Shown here piece after piece: positions 52,217 through 60,016 of a DNA stretch of 64,000 nucleotides; position 1 is the stretch's first letter; every line of letters begins with the position of its first letter. A program made the position numbers and the translations under genes. Source of the stretch: Botryobacter ruber (GTDB lineage Bacteria > Bacteroidota > Bacteroidia > Cytophagales > Hymenobacteraceae); the NCBI RefSeq assembly GCF_003347595.2, contig NZ_QCZK02000059.1:94731-158730 (forward strand), written 5' to 3'. The notes beneath the pieces are model-generated. The model was not told where the DNA came from, did no database searches, and worked only from the letters and a program-made list of their open reading frames with translations.

Positions 52217-52364
52217 AAATCCCCCTTGGCGAAGGGGGTAGGGGGATTGAACGGAACTGCAGAAGAAACAACCTATAAAAGCAGTGACTTCAGAGAGTAG
52301 TACAGATACAAGATTTAATCGCAGTACCTACCAATCCCCCTACCCCCTTCGCCAAGGGGGATTT
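52217..52364. repeat. CCCCCTTGGCGAAGGGGG paired palindrome
   Basis: Left arm AAATCCCCCTTGGCGAAGG then GGGTAGGGGGATTG (52217-52249) and the exact inverse right arm (52332-52364) give a perfect 33-base inverted repeat with an 82-base spacer. It lies in the 367-base gap 52154-52520; nothing else is recognised there. Confidence 0.88.
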
Positions 52365-52520
52365 AGTTACTACTCCCTTGCCTGATTTTAAAGCTAGCAT
52401 CTGTTCCAATGACTATGGTCGAAGCTACTGTGACCTTTCCCTTTAAGACTACTTTCAAACTTGGACAAAAATATCGGTTAAAGTTTTATCTTTATACTGC
52501 CTTAACAGCAGCCACACTAC

Positions 52521-53900
52521 ATGATCCTGATTATCGACGACGATATTGCCGTACGTGCTTCGCTTAGCCTGCTGCTCAAGCAGAACAGGTTTAAAACGAA
52601 AGAGGCTGCCTCTCCCAAAGAGGCGCTGGAACTGGCGCGCCTGCACCCCTTCCAGCTCGCGATTATGGACATGAACTTTTCCATCGACACCACGGGGTAT
52701 GACGGGCTGCAGCTGCTGGGGCAGTTTAAAAAGCTGTACCCGCAGCTACCGGTTATCCTCATCACGGGCTGGGGCTCTATCGGACTGGCCGTGGAAGGCA
52801 TGCGTGCCGGAGCCGCCGATTTTATCACCAAACCCTGGAGCAACGATTATGTGGTGCAGGCGGTGCGAACAGCTCTGAGCCTGTCAGAACAAACAGCCGA
52901 TGCCGGCGATTCACTCTCCCGCCAGAAGCTCGACCGGCAGTACGACTTCAAAAATATCGTGGGGCAGGACCCGCAACTGCTGCAGCTACTCAAGCGCATC
53001 GGCCAGATTGCGCCCACCGATGCTTCTGTGCTTATTGAAGGCGAAAGCGGTACCGGCAAGGAACTGATTGCAGAAGCGGTGCACCGGAACAGCCTGCGCA
53101 AATCGCAGCCCTTCGTAAAAGTGAACCTGGGCGGCATCTCGGCCAGCCTGTTCGAAAGCGAAATGTTCGGGCACAAACGGGGCGCTTTTACCGATGCCAA
53201 AGCCGACCGCGTTGGACGCTTTGAGCTGGCCAACAAAGGCACCATTTTCCTGGATGAAATCGGGGAACTGGACCTGAGCAGCCAGGTGAAGCTGCTGCGT
53301 GTGCTGCAGGACCGCACCTATGAAGTGCTCGGCGACAGCCGCTCCCGAAAGCTGGACATCCGGGTGGTGTGCGCCACCAACCGCGACCTGGCAAAACTGG
53401 TGGAGGAAGGCAAGTTCCGCGAAGACCTCTACTACCGCATCAACCTGATAAAAGTAAAACTGCCCCCTTTGCGCGAGCGCCCGGACGATATTCCGTTGCT
53501 GGTTCAGTTTTTTGTGGATAACCTGAAGAAAACCTACCACCGGCCGGAGCTGGAAGTAAGTCCGCGGGCACTGCAGTGGCTGAAAGAACTGCCGCTGCCC
53601 GGCAACATCCGCGAACTGAAGAACATGGTAGAGCGTACGGTACTGGTGGCAGAAAGCAAGGTGCTGGAGGTTTCGGATTTCCAGGCGCAGGCCCAGCAGA
53701 GCCCCGCCAAACCCGGCGACAAAACCCTGCCCGCCGTAGGCACCATGACCCTGGACGAAATGGAAGCTTCCATGATCAGAAAGTCGATGGATTACTACCA
53801 CAACAACATCAGCAAAGTAGCCCGGGCTTTGGGGTTAAGCCGCGCCGCCCTTTACCGCCGCCTCGAAAAATTCGACATCCCTTATGACCCTGCGGACTAA
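52521..53900 (+). CDS. NtrC-family sigma-54-dependent response regulator
   Basis: This 459-residue regulator has a receiver domain (1-120, Asp50 in AIMDMNF, Lys in FITKPW), a sigma-54 AAA+ domain (about 150-385) with Walker A GESGTGKE and Walker B-type GTIFLDEIGEL, and a C-terminal Fis-type helix-turn-helix (NNISKVARALGLSRAALYRRLEKF). The sigma-54 contact loop reads GAFTDA in place of the classical GAFTGA. It should activate sigma-54 promoters when phosphorylated by the kinase encoded next, which overlaps it by 17 bases. The most likely target is the adjacent efflux operon. Confidence 0.93.
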   Translation: MILIIDDDIAVRASLSLLLKQNRFKTKEAASPKEALELARLHPFQLAIMDMNFSIDTTGYDGLQLLGQFKKLYPQLPVILITGWGSIGLAVEGMRAGAADFITKPWSNDYVVQAVRTALSLSEQTADAGDSLSRQKLDRQYDFKNIVGQDPQLLQLLKRIGQIAPTDASVLIEGESGTGKELIAEAVHRNSLRKSQPFVKVNLGGISASLFESEMFGHKRGAFTDAKADRVGRFELANKGTIFLDEIGELDLSSQVKLLRVLQDRTYEVLGDSRSRKLDIRVVCATNRDLAKLVEEGKFREDLYYRINLIKVKLPPLRERPDDIPLLVQFFVDNLKKTYHRPELEVSPRALQWLKELPLPGNIRELKNMVERTVLVAESKVLEVSDFQAQAQQSPAKPGDKTLPAVGTMTLDEMEASMIRKSMDYYHNNISKVARALGLSRAALYRRLEKFDIPYDPAD

Positions 53901-55215
53901 GTTCATCCTGTTTGCCGTGTTCATTCACGGACTGCTGGGGGCGCTGGCCTGGTACCTGTTGCAGCACAACAAGTACCTGTTCCTGGTGATGGAGCTGCTC
54001 ATAATCGGTTCTGTGCTGGTAACGGTGCAGCTGTACCAGGCCTTTTTCAAACCGCTCACGCTCATCAGGGCCGGCATCGAATCTATCCGCGACAAAGACT
54101 TTTCTACCAAATTTATGGCTGTGGGCCAGCAGGAGCTGGACGAGCTGGTAAACGTCTACAACCGCATGATCGACCAGCTGCGGCACGAGCGGGTGGCGCA
54201 GGCCGAAAAGCATTTCCTGCTCGAAAAACTGATTCAGGCTTCTCCTGCCGGCATCATCCTGCTGGGCTTCGACAACCAGGTGGAGAGCCTGAACCCGGCG
54301 GCGGAGCGTTTCCTGGGGGTACCGGCAAAATCGGTACTGGGCAAGCATGTGGGGCAGCTGCCGGAGGTGTGGGCACAGCAGCTGAAAAACCTGCCAACCG
54401 GGCAGTCGGTTACCTTCCGCATTCACGGCACCTGGACCTACCGCTGCCACCGTGCCCATTTCCTGGATCGTGGCTTCCAGCATTACTTTATTTTGATTGA
54501 GGAGCTGACGGAGGCCATCCTGAAAAACGAGCGGCAGGCTTATGAAAAGGTTATCCGGATGATGTCGCATGAGGTGAACAACTCGGCGGGCGCCATCAAT
54601 TCTATTCTCGGTTCGCTGCAGTACTACGCGCCGCAACTGCAGCCCGACGACCAGCAGGACTTCGAGCACATCCTGCAGGTAGCCATCGACCGCAACACGA
54701 ACCTAAGCCGGTTCATGGCCAATTTTGCCGAAGTGGTGCGTTTGCCCAAACCGAAGAAAACGCTGGTGGATGTGCATGACCTCGTGCGACGGCTGCACCG
54801 CCTGCTGCAACCCGAACTTCAGCGCCGCCACATCACCTTCACCTGCACGTTCGCACCACAGCCTTTGCTGGTGCAGCTCGACGAACAGCAGATGGAGCAA
54901 GTGCTGCTGAACATCTTCAAAAATGCGATGGAAGCCATCGAAGCAGATGGAGGTATTGAGGTAACAACACAGCAGGAGCCACCTTCCATCACCATCACCG
55001 ACACCGGCGGCGGCATCCCGGAAGAAGTACTCCCCCACCTCTTCACCCCCTTCTACAGCACCAAAGAAACCGGCCAGGGCATCGGGCTGACAATGATCCG
55101 GGACATCCTGGTAAACCACGGCTTCAGCTTTTCCTTGAAACCGCTGCCGGATGGCTTAACCTGTTTCCGGATTAACTTCAAACAGGAAAAGCTGTCAGCT
55201 ATTAAGGTTGATTAA
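53884..55215 (+). CDS. Sensor histidine kinase paired with the NtrC-like regulator
   Basis: This 443-residue membrane kinase has two closely spaced N-terminal helices (about 5-26 and 30-47) with almost no periplasmic loop, a HAMP-like segment (about 50-105), a PAS domain (about 115-220: LIQASPAGIILLGFDNQVESLNPAAERFLG), a phospho-acceptor box MMSHEVNNSAG with His229 and an ATPase domain with N box LLNIFKNAMEAIE, G1 ITDTGGGIP and G2 GQGIGLTMIRDIL. The small loop suggests it senses a signal in the membrane or cytoplasm, such as envelope stress or a hydrophobic compound. It overlaps the regulator gene by 17 bases. Confidence 0.92.
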   Translation: MTLRTKFILFAVFIHGLLGALAWYLLQHNKYLFLVMELLIIGSVLVTVQLYQAFFKPLTLIRAGIESIRDKDFSTKFMAVGQQELDELVNVYNRMIDQLRHERVAQAEKHFLLEKLIQASPAGIILLGFDNQVESLNPAAERFLGVPAKSVLGKHVGQLPEVWAQQLKNLPTGQSVTFRIHGTWTYRCHRAHFLDRGFQHYFILIEELTEAILKNERQAYEKVIRMMSHEVNNSAGAINSILGSLQYYAPQLQPDDQQDFEHILQVAIDRNTNLSRFMANFAEVVRLPKPKKTLVDVHDLVRRLHRLLQPELQRRHITFTCTFAPQPLLVQLDEQQMEQVLLNIFKNAMEAIEADGGIEVTTQQEPPSITITDTGGGIPEEVLPHLFTPFYSTKETGQGIGLTMIRDILVNHGFSFSLKPLPDGLTCFRINFKQEKLSAIKVD

Positions 55216-55240
55216 GGACTGGTTTGCCCAGGGAGTTTTT

Positions 55241-55385
55241 ATCCCCCTTGGCGAAGGGGGCAGGGGGATTGATGGCTACTGCTGATAAACAAAACCTTAA
55301 TATCGCCTCCTGTAAATCCATCTTCTTTGTTTTGATTCTGCTGCAATACCGGGCCAATCCCCCTACCCCCTTCACCAAGGGGGAT
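55241..55385. repeat. CCCCCTTGGCGAAGGGGG paired palindrome
   Basis: Left arm ATCCCCCTTGGCGAAGGGGG then CAGGGGGATTG (55241-55271); right arm CAATCCCCCTACCCCCTTC then ACCAAGGGGGAT (55355-55385), inverse with two differences. It begins 26 bases after the kinase stop. Confidence 0.85.
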
Positions 55386-55448
55386 TTTTTTTTCGCTACG
55401 TTCCTTTTAATGAAATCGGCTTTCTAATGAAACACACTCCTCAATAAA

Positions 55449-55525
55449 GCAGCAGCGGCAATGGTGGCAGCTGCTGCAAAGCTGAAAAGTTCTGCTGCAG
55501 CTGCCACCATTGCCGCTGCTCCTGA
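55449..55525. repeat. AV-type repeat, inverted pair
   Basis: GCAGCAGCGGCAATGGTGG then CAGCTGCTGC (55449-55477) is followed by the inverse copy CTGCTGCAGCTGCCACC then ATTGCCGCTGCTCC (55492-55522). Together they can form a long hairpin downstream of two convergent transcripts (kinase and GH31). Confidence 0.75.
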
Positions 55526-55567
55526 AAATCCTTCAATCTGCTTCATCCCGGTTCAGACAAAATACTA

Positions 55568-58231
55568 CTACTCCAACTCCAGGTGCTTTACCAGGTGCTG
55601 TACCTTCTCCTTCTCGACATAAGGTAAGGTAAGCAGAATTTCCTTTAAGCCTGCTTTGGCAGCATTCAGCTGCTGCAGTTCCGGGTACGCGCGTTCGGGA
55701 TGGTACAGCAGGATGTTCCGGATGTTGCCCAGTTCGTAGATGGAGTTAGGCAGGGTGCCGCCCCAGTCTTTTTCGGCTACAATAAACTTCAGCTGCTCCG
55801 TTACCCAGGCCAGGCGCTGCAAAAACCCTTTGTTGCCGTTTAACACCTGTTGCTGCTCGGCAAAGGTTTTATCAAAACGCACGGTCACTTCCATGTTTTG
55901 CGTAACTGTTTTTTCCGGGATGTGAATGGAGGTGTAGAAGTCGTGGTTAGAGTACGACCAGGTGCCCGGCTTTTTATCTGCATCATAGCTGTAGCTGGTG
56001 CCGTCTACAATCACTTCTGCAGGTGGAATGGAGCTGAGTAGCTGCAGTTCAAACGCACGGCCCTGCGGCATACCTTCGTAGCTTCCTTTCACCGGCTCCA
56101 CGACAATTTTCATGGCCTTATCGGATATATTTTCCCGCGTAATGGTTCGGGTCGCAAAGGCCCCTGTTTTATAGTTATCCGTGATGCCGTCGTCTTCATA
56201 CACTTGTGTCCGGGCGCGTTGTGTTCCCGGCACAAAGGCAAGCACCTGCGTAACCGGCACTTCCTGCAGGTTGTCTACATCCGTATACATGGGAATGATG
56301 CTGCCCGCCTTCATGTAAAGCGGCACCTCTTCCAGCGAAAATTTGCGTTTTGCTACCTGGTTTCCTTTGAGCAACGTGCCGGTTGTGTATTCATACCAAT
56401 CATCTCCCTGCGGCAGCCAGACCGTGCGTTCGGCTAACAGGCTTTCTTTGGCAACAGGGGTGGTAACAGGGGCTGCCAGCATGTCGTCGCCGAACATGTA
56501 CTGGGTTTTGTGCGTGTAGGCTTTATCCTCATTCGGGTAGTCGTAGTACATGGGTCTGCACAGCGAGATGCCGGTATCGTAAGCCACGCGGGAATTTTTG
56601 TAAATGTAAGGCGCCAGCGCATACCGAAACTTAACGGCATCGCGCATGGGCGCAAAATGTGCCGGGAATTTCCAGAAGCGGCGTTCGAGTTCGGAGATTT
56701 TAGAAGCGTGTGTCCGCAGAATCGGGCTGAGGACGCCGAACTGAATCCAGCGCAGATACATTTCGCCTTCGGTGGGTCCGCCCGTGATGTGGCCGCCGAT
56801 GTCGTGGCTCCAGTAGCCGTAGCCTACGTTGGATGCAGTAGAGGTAAAATAGGTTTCAAAATCCAGTGTTTCCCAGGTGGTGTGGGCATCGCCGGAAAAG
56901 CCGATCTGGTAGCGGTGGTTGCCCATCCCTCCCCAGCGGTGGAACAGCATCGGGCGCTTGTTTCCTTTCCTGGCCATATCGGTGAAGAAGGTGTAGTTGA
57001 GCCACCAGGTATTACTCAGGCCTTTCACCTGCTTGTCTTCCAGGTACTGCTGCCAGTCGAGCCACCAGAAATCGACGCCCATTTTCTCCATTGGCTCCAG
57101 CACGATATCAAAATAGGTTTTGGCCCACTTTTTATCCGACATAGCAAACGGGATGTAGGCGCTGCCGGTGGTATCGAAGGCATAGGCGCGGGCAAAGTCG
57201 GCGTACTGCTCTTCCATTGGCGAAATGCCGGATGCAGGATGCAGGTTGAGAGTTGTCTTCAGGTTCTCTTCGTTTGTCCATTGCAGGAATTTGGCGGGTT
57301 CCGGGAAAAGATTTTTGTTCCAGGTGTAGCCCGTCCAGCCGACCCACTGCCCCATCGGGTCTGTTTTAGGGTTGTTGGCGCTGAAGCCATAGGTTTCGTG
57401 CCAGTCCATGTCGATAACCAGCACATCCAGCGGAATATCGTAGCTCCTGATTTGTTTCACCAGCTCCCGCAGTTCGCTGTCGGAGTAAATCCAGTAGCGC
57501 GACCACCAGTAGCCAAAAGCATATCTTGGCGGCATGGGTATTTTACCAGCCACTTTGGTAAAATCCTGCAGCGCCTGTTTATAGTTGTGCCCGTAGGCGA
57601 ACAGGTACCAGTCGATAACTTCTTTGTTCTGGCGGGGGGTTACCCAGTTCCAGTCGGTAGCGCCGTCGAAGAGGTTGGTCTTGCTGTCGTTGATCAGTGC
57701 CCAGCCGCTCCGGGACAGCAGGCCCGGCTCCAGTTTCTTTTCACCGTCCCAGCCTTTCACCTGGTCGAGGGTGCGCATGGTGCCTTTCAGGTTCTGCGTG
57801 TCTTCCATACCGGGTTTCCAGGTAACTTTTCTGCCTGCCACTTTAAACTCCACCGTTAAGTTCTGCGCGTTAAACGGCTGCCCGTCCTGTGTGTAGGTAA
57901 GGGTAAGCTCATTGGTCCGGATAACCAGGTTTTTGCCTCTCCGGCGGGTGGTAAATTTAGGAACGGGCAGGTTGCGGTTGATAAAAACCAGCGACGCTTT
58001 GTCGGTAAAATCCTGGCCCGCGGCATACTCCATCCGGATCAGCTCCGGCGTCAGGACCGTAAACCGTGCATTGCCCGCGACGACTACGGCTTTGGGATTA
58101 GCGACAGGATTGGTGGCGTTTTCGCTTTGGGCAGCGGTTGCCTGCGCTTTGGTTTGTTGCGTTTCCGGCTGCGCCTGTAGCGGAAGCACCTGCAGGTAGG
58201 CTGCCAGTAGAAGAAGTAAAAAGTGTTTCAT
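55568..58231 (-). CDS. Secreted GH31-family alpha-glycosidase
   Basis: This 887-residue protein has a signal peptide ending PLQAQ, a Gln/Ala-rich linker, an N-terminal beta-sandwich (about 55-215), a (beta/alpha)8 catalytic domain, C-terminal beta domains and an extra helical tail. Key stretches are PRYAFGYWWSRYWIYSDSEL, the substrate loop VLVIDMDWHETYG and the nucleophile segment FWWLDWQQ (Asp392). SGDAHTTWETLDFE carries the likely acid/base region. GH31 enzymes include alpha-glucosidases, alpha-xylosidases and alpha-galactosidase-like members; the WLDW form separates it from the classical intracellular glucosidases. The activity cannot be assigned further. It is transcribed alone, convergent with the efflux regulators. 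Confidence 0.9.
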   Translation of the reverse strand: MKHFLLLLLAAYLQVLPLQAQPETQQTKAQATAAQSENATNPVANPKAVVVAGNARFTVLTPELIRMEYAAGQDFTDKASLVFINRNLPVPKFTTRRRGKNLVIRTNELTLTYTQDGQPFNAQNLTVEFKVAGRKVTWKPGMEDTQNLKGTMRTLDQVKGWDGEKKLEPGLLSRSGWALINDSKTNLFDGATDWNWVTPRQNKEVIDWYLFAYGHNYKQALQDFTKVAGKIPMPPRYAFGYWWSRYWIYSDSELRELVKQIRSYDIPLDVLVIDMDWHETYGFSANNPKTDPMGQWVGWTGYTWNKNLFPEPAKFLQWTNEENLKTTLNLHPASGISPMEEQYADFARAYAFDTTGSAYIPFAMSDKKWAKTYFDIVLEPMEKMGVDFWWLDWQQYLEDKQVKGLSNTWWLNYTFFTDMARKGNKRPMLFHRWGGMGNHRYQIGFSGDAHTTWETLDFETYFTSTASNVGYGYWSHDIGGHITGGPTEGEMYLRWIQFGVLSPILRTHASKISELERRFWKFPAHFAPMRDAVKFRYALAPYIYKNSRVAYDTGISLCRPMYYDYPNEDKAYTHKTQYMFGDDMLAAPVTTPVAKESLLAERTVWLPQGDDWYEYTTGTLLKGNQVAKRKFSLEEVPLYMKAGSIIPMYTDVDNLQEVPVTQVLAFVPGTQRARTQVYEDDGITDNYKTGAFATRTITRENISDKAMKIVVEPVKGSYEGMPQGRAFELQLLSSIPPAEVIVDGTSYSYDADKKPGTWSYSNHDFYTSIHIPEKTVTQNMEVTVRFDKTFAEQQQVLNGNKGFLQRLAWVTEQLKFIVAEKDWGGTLPNSIYELGNIRNILLYHPERAYPELQQLNAAKAGLKEILLTLPYVEKEKVQHLVKHLELE

Positions 58232-58351
58232 GGTGTTTTCTGTTACTGCTGGAATGCTGCTATTCGCTCTGGTTAGCTAAATATTTTTTTGTCCTCCATT
58301 AAAGCTAATCTTGTATGGAAAAAGAAAAGGTACTGGAGCATAATTTAATTT

Positions 58352-58376
58352 GCTGGTGCGAGCTTGTAGCTCGTAC
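58352..58376 (+). repeat. REP-like palindrome, GAGCTTGTAGCTC family, pair 4 left
   Basis: GCTGGTGCGAGCTTGTAGC followed by TCGTAC. The partner is at 58442-58466. With the AV-type copies it makes up most of the 393-base gap 58232-58624. Confidence 0.85.
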
Positions 58377-58441
58377 TTACTTACCACCATAAAAAGCATG
58401 ATGTTTAGTAGACAGGCTGTATTTTAGCTTGGGAAATGAAA

Positions 58442-58466
58442 GTACGAGCTACAAGCTCGCACCAGC
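58442..58466 (-). repeat. REP-like palindrome, GAGCTTGTAGCTC family, pair 4 right
   Basis: GTACGAGCTACAAGCTCGC followed by ACCAGC, the exact inverse of the left arm, 65 bases apart. Confidence 0.85.
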
Positions 58467-58544
58467 GCACCCGTTTCCCTACAAGATTTGCTTCAAAGGG
58501 GAACTTGTTCGCACTATCTACAATTTCTCGAATCCTTTAGCATG

Positions 58545-58625
58545 TGCAGCGGCTATGGTGGCAGGAGCAGTAAACTTTTTACAAGCTTTTTTCTTTTCTG
58601 CTCCTGCCACCACACCCGCTGTTGC
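58545..58625. repeat. AV-type repeat, inverted pair abutting the esterase stop
   Basis: TGCAGCGGCTATGGTGG then CAGGAGCAGTAAAC (58545-58575) and the inverse CTGCTCCTGCCACCACACC then CGCTGTTGC (58599-58625). The second copy ends exactly at the stop codon of the minus-strand esterase gene. Confidence 0.72.
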
Positions 58626-59443
58626 TAAAACAGGCGTTCGAAAAAGCTTTTCTTGCGGTGCGAGAAGAGCCAGGGCAACAGGTCCGGTTCTTTAAAGGCG
58701 TAGTCCCAGCTGTTGTGATTCACGCCGGGGTAAATAGTGAACTTTACATCGCCGCCTGCTTTCCGGATGGCATCTACCATCACCTCCGACTTCTCAACCG
58801 GCACGATCCCGTCTTCGGCGCCATGAAACACCCACAGGTCCACACGCTTCGCATACTCGTCTGCTCCTGCCGGATGCCCGCCGCCGCAGATGGGAAACGC
58901 TGCGGCAAACATGTTAGGCTCCCGGCGCAGCAGCTCGAAGGTGCCCATGCCGCCCATCGACAAACCGCCCAGGTACATCCGCTTGTCGTCTACGCTGTCC
59001 CAGTCCTCCAGCTCATCCACAAAGCGGAGCAAGGCCCGCATGGCCATGGTGGGCTCGCCTTTTTCTTCCAAATAATTAAAGGTGCGCTTCCCTGTCTCAT
59101 CCCGCACGATGTTCACGTTCGACCAGTACGAATCTTTGGGGCACTGCGGGAACACCACGATGGCCGGGAACTGCTTCCGGTACTCCGGCTGCAGGAACAT
59201 CCTGGCCCCATGCACCAGCTGCGACTCATTATTATTTCCGCGCTCGCCTGCTCCGTGCAGCACCAGGATGAGCGGGTACTTTTTCTTCGGATTGAAATTC
59301 TCGGGGTACAGGATGCGGTAAGGCAGCGTGTCGCCATTGGCTACAAAGGTTTTGCGTTCATACTGGCTCAGGTCCTGCGCCTGCACCACGTTAAAAAAAA
59401 GCATCGTGAACAGGGCTGCTAGTAGTAATGTCTTTTGTTTCAT
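58625..59443 (-). CDS. Secreted CE1-like esterase (alpha/beta hydrolase)
   Basis: This 272-residue protein has a signal peptide (MKQKTLLLAALFTMLFFNVVQAQ). The alpha/beta-hydrolase fold shows YPLILVLHGAGERGNNNESQ (oxyanion region), the nucleophile elbow GGLSMGGMGTFELL, a likely acid in WVFHGAEDGIVPVEKSE and the histidine in YPGVNHNSWDYAF. This pattern is that of the feruloyl-esterase/PHB-depolymerase-like group (CE1-type) found in plant-cell-wall loci, which remove acetyl or feruloyl groups from polysaccharides. The ATG at 59443 starts the signal; an in-frame ATG eight codons upstream would extend it. The substrate is not known. Confidence 0.82.
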   Translation of the reverse strand: MKQKTLLLAALFTMLFFNVVQAQDLSQYERKTFVANGDTLPYRILYPENFNPKKKYPLILVLHGAGERGNNNESQLVHGARMFLQPEYRKQFPAIVVFPQCPKDSYWSNVNIVRDETGKRTFNYLEEKGEPTMAMRALLRFVDELEDWDSVDDKRMYLGGLSMGGMGTFELLRREPNMFAAAFPICGGGHPAGADEYAKRVDLWVFHGAEDGIVPVEKSEVMVDAIRKAGGDVKFTIYPGVNHNSWDYAFKEPDLLPWLFSHRKKSFFERLF

Positions 59444-60016
59444 CTGGTCTTCGTATTTTCTACTCATTTATAGTTGCTGGTGCAGCACACCATTTGTTAT
59501 ACCACCTGCTATTCACATAACTCCTGTGCCATGCATCATATTCGTTTTATTATACACCAGGATGTGCAGGATGTGCACACTACCAGGATACAATCCAGAC
59601 ACAGAACTCCCGCTTTTCTTACGGCAGGACACCCGGTTTGGTATGTAAATATATTAAACTGAACAGCCCGAAAAATAAAAAAACCCCTAAAACAAACGTT
59701 AGTGCGAAATTGTAGTAGTAAAGTAGAAGTGTGATGTGGTAATGTAGGGGTGCAATTTTGTGATAAGAGCAATATAACCTGAATATTTGCATCGAAAACA
59801 ATGAAGTACAGCAGCCCTGTTTCCATATCGCAATTCAGTACAAAGTGCTCAACATACCACGTTTCTGACACAGCTGCAACGTGCCGCTTTTTCAGGAAGC
59901 AAACAGGCAAAGCTAATACGCCGCTTACCCCATGTGTATCGCCCTTGCACCGGACTTACAGGCAGCCATCACCCTAATCTATAAATCTACTTTCTTAAAT
60001 AGTTTAAATTAAAATC
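59444..60016. other. Divergent intergenic region, esterase to sulfatase
   Basis: These 573 bases contain no gene I can support and none of the dispersed repeat families common elsewhere. An AATATTTG near 59782 is one base from a -7 consensus. Short open frames here have no recognisable similarity. Confidence 0.4.

Noticed and set aside
56510..57859. Long open frame of 449 codons on the plus strand
   Set aside because: It lies antisense to the GH31 gene, which has clear family motifs along its whole length. The plus-strand translation shows no recognisable domain.
59536..59910. Open frame of 124 codons on the minus strand in the esterase-sulfatase gap
   Set aside because: The composition is Cys- and Phe-rich and irregular, with no similarity recognised and no plausible start context.
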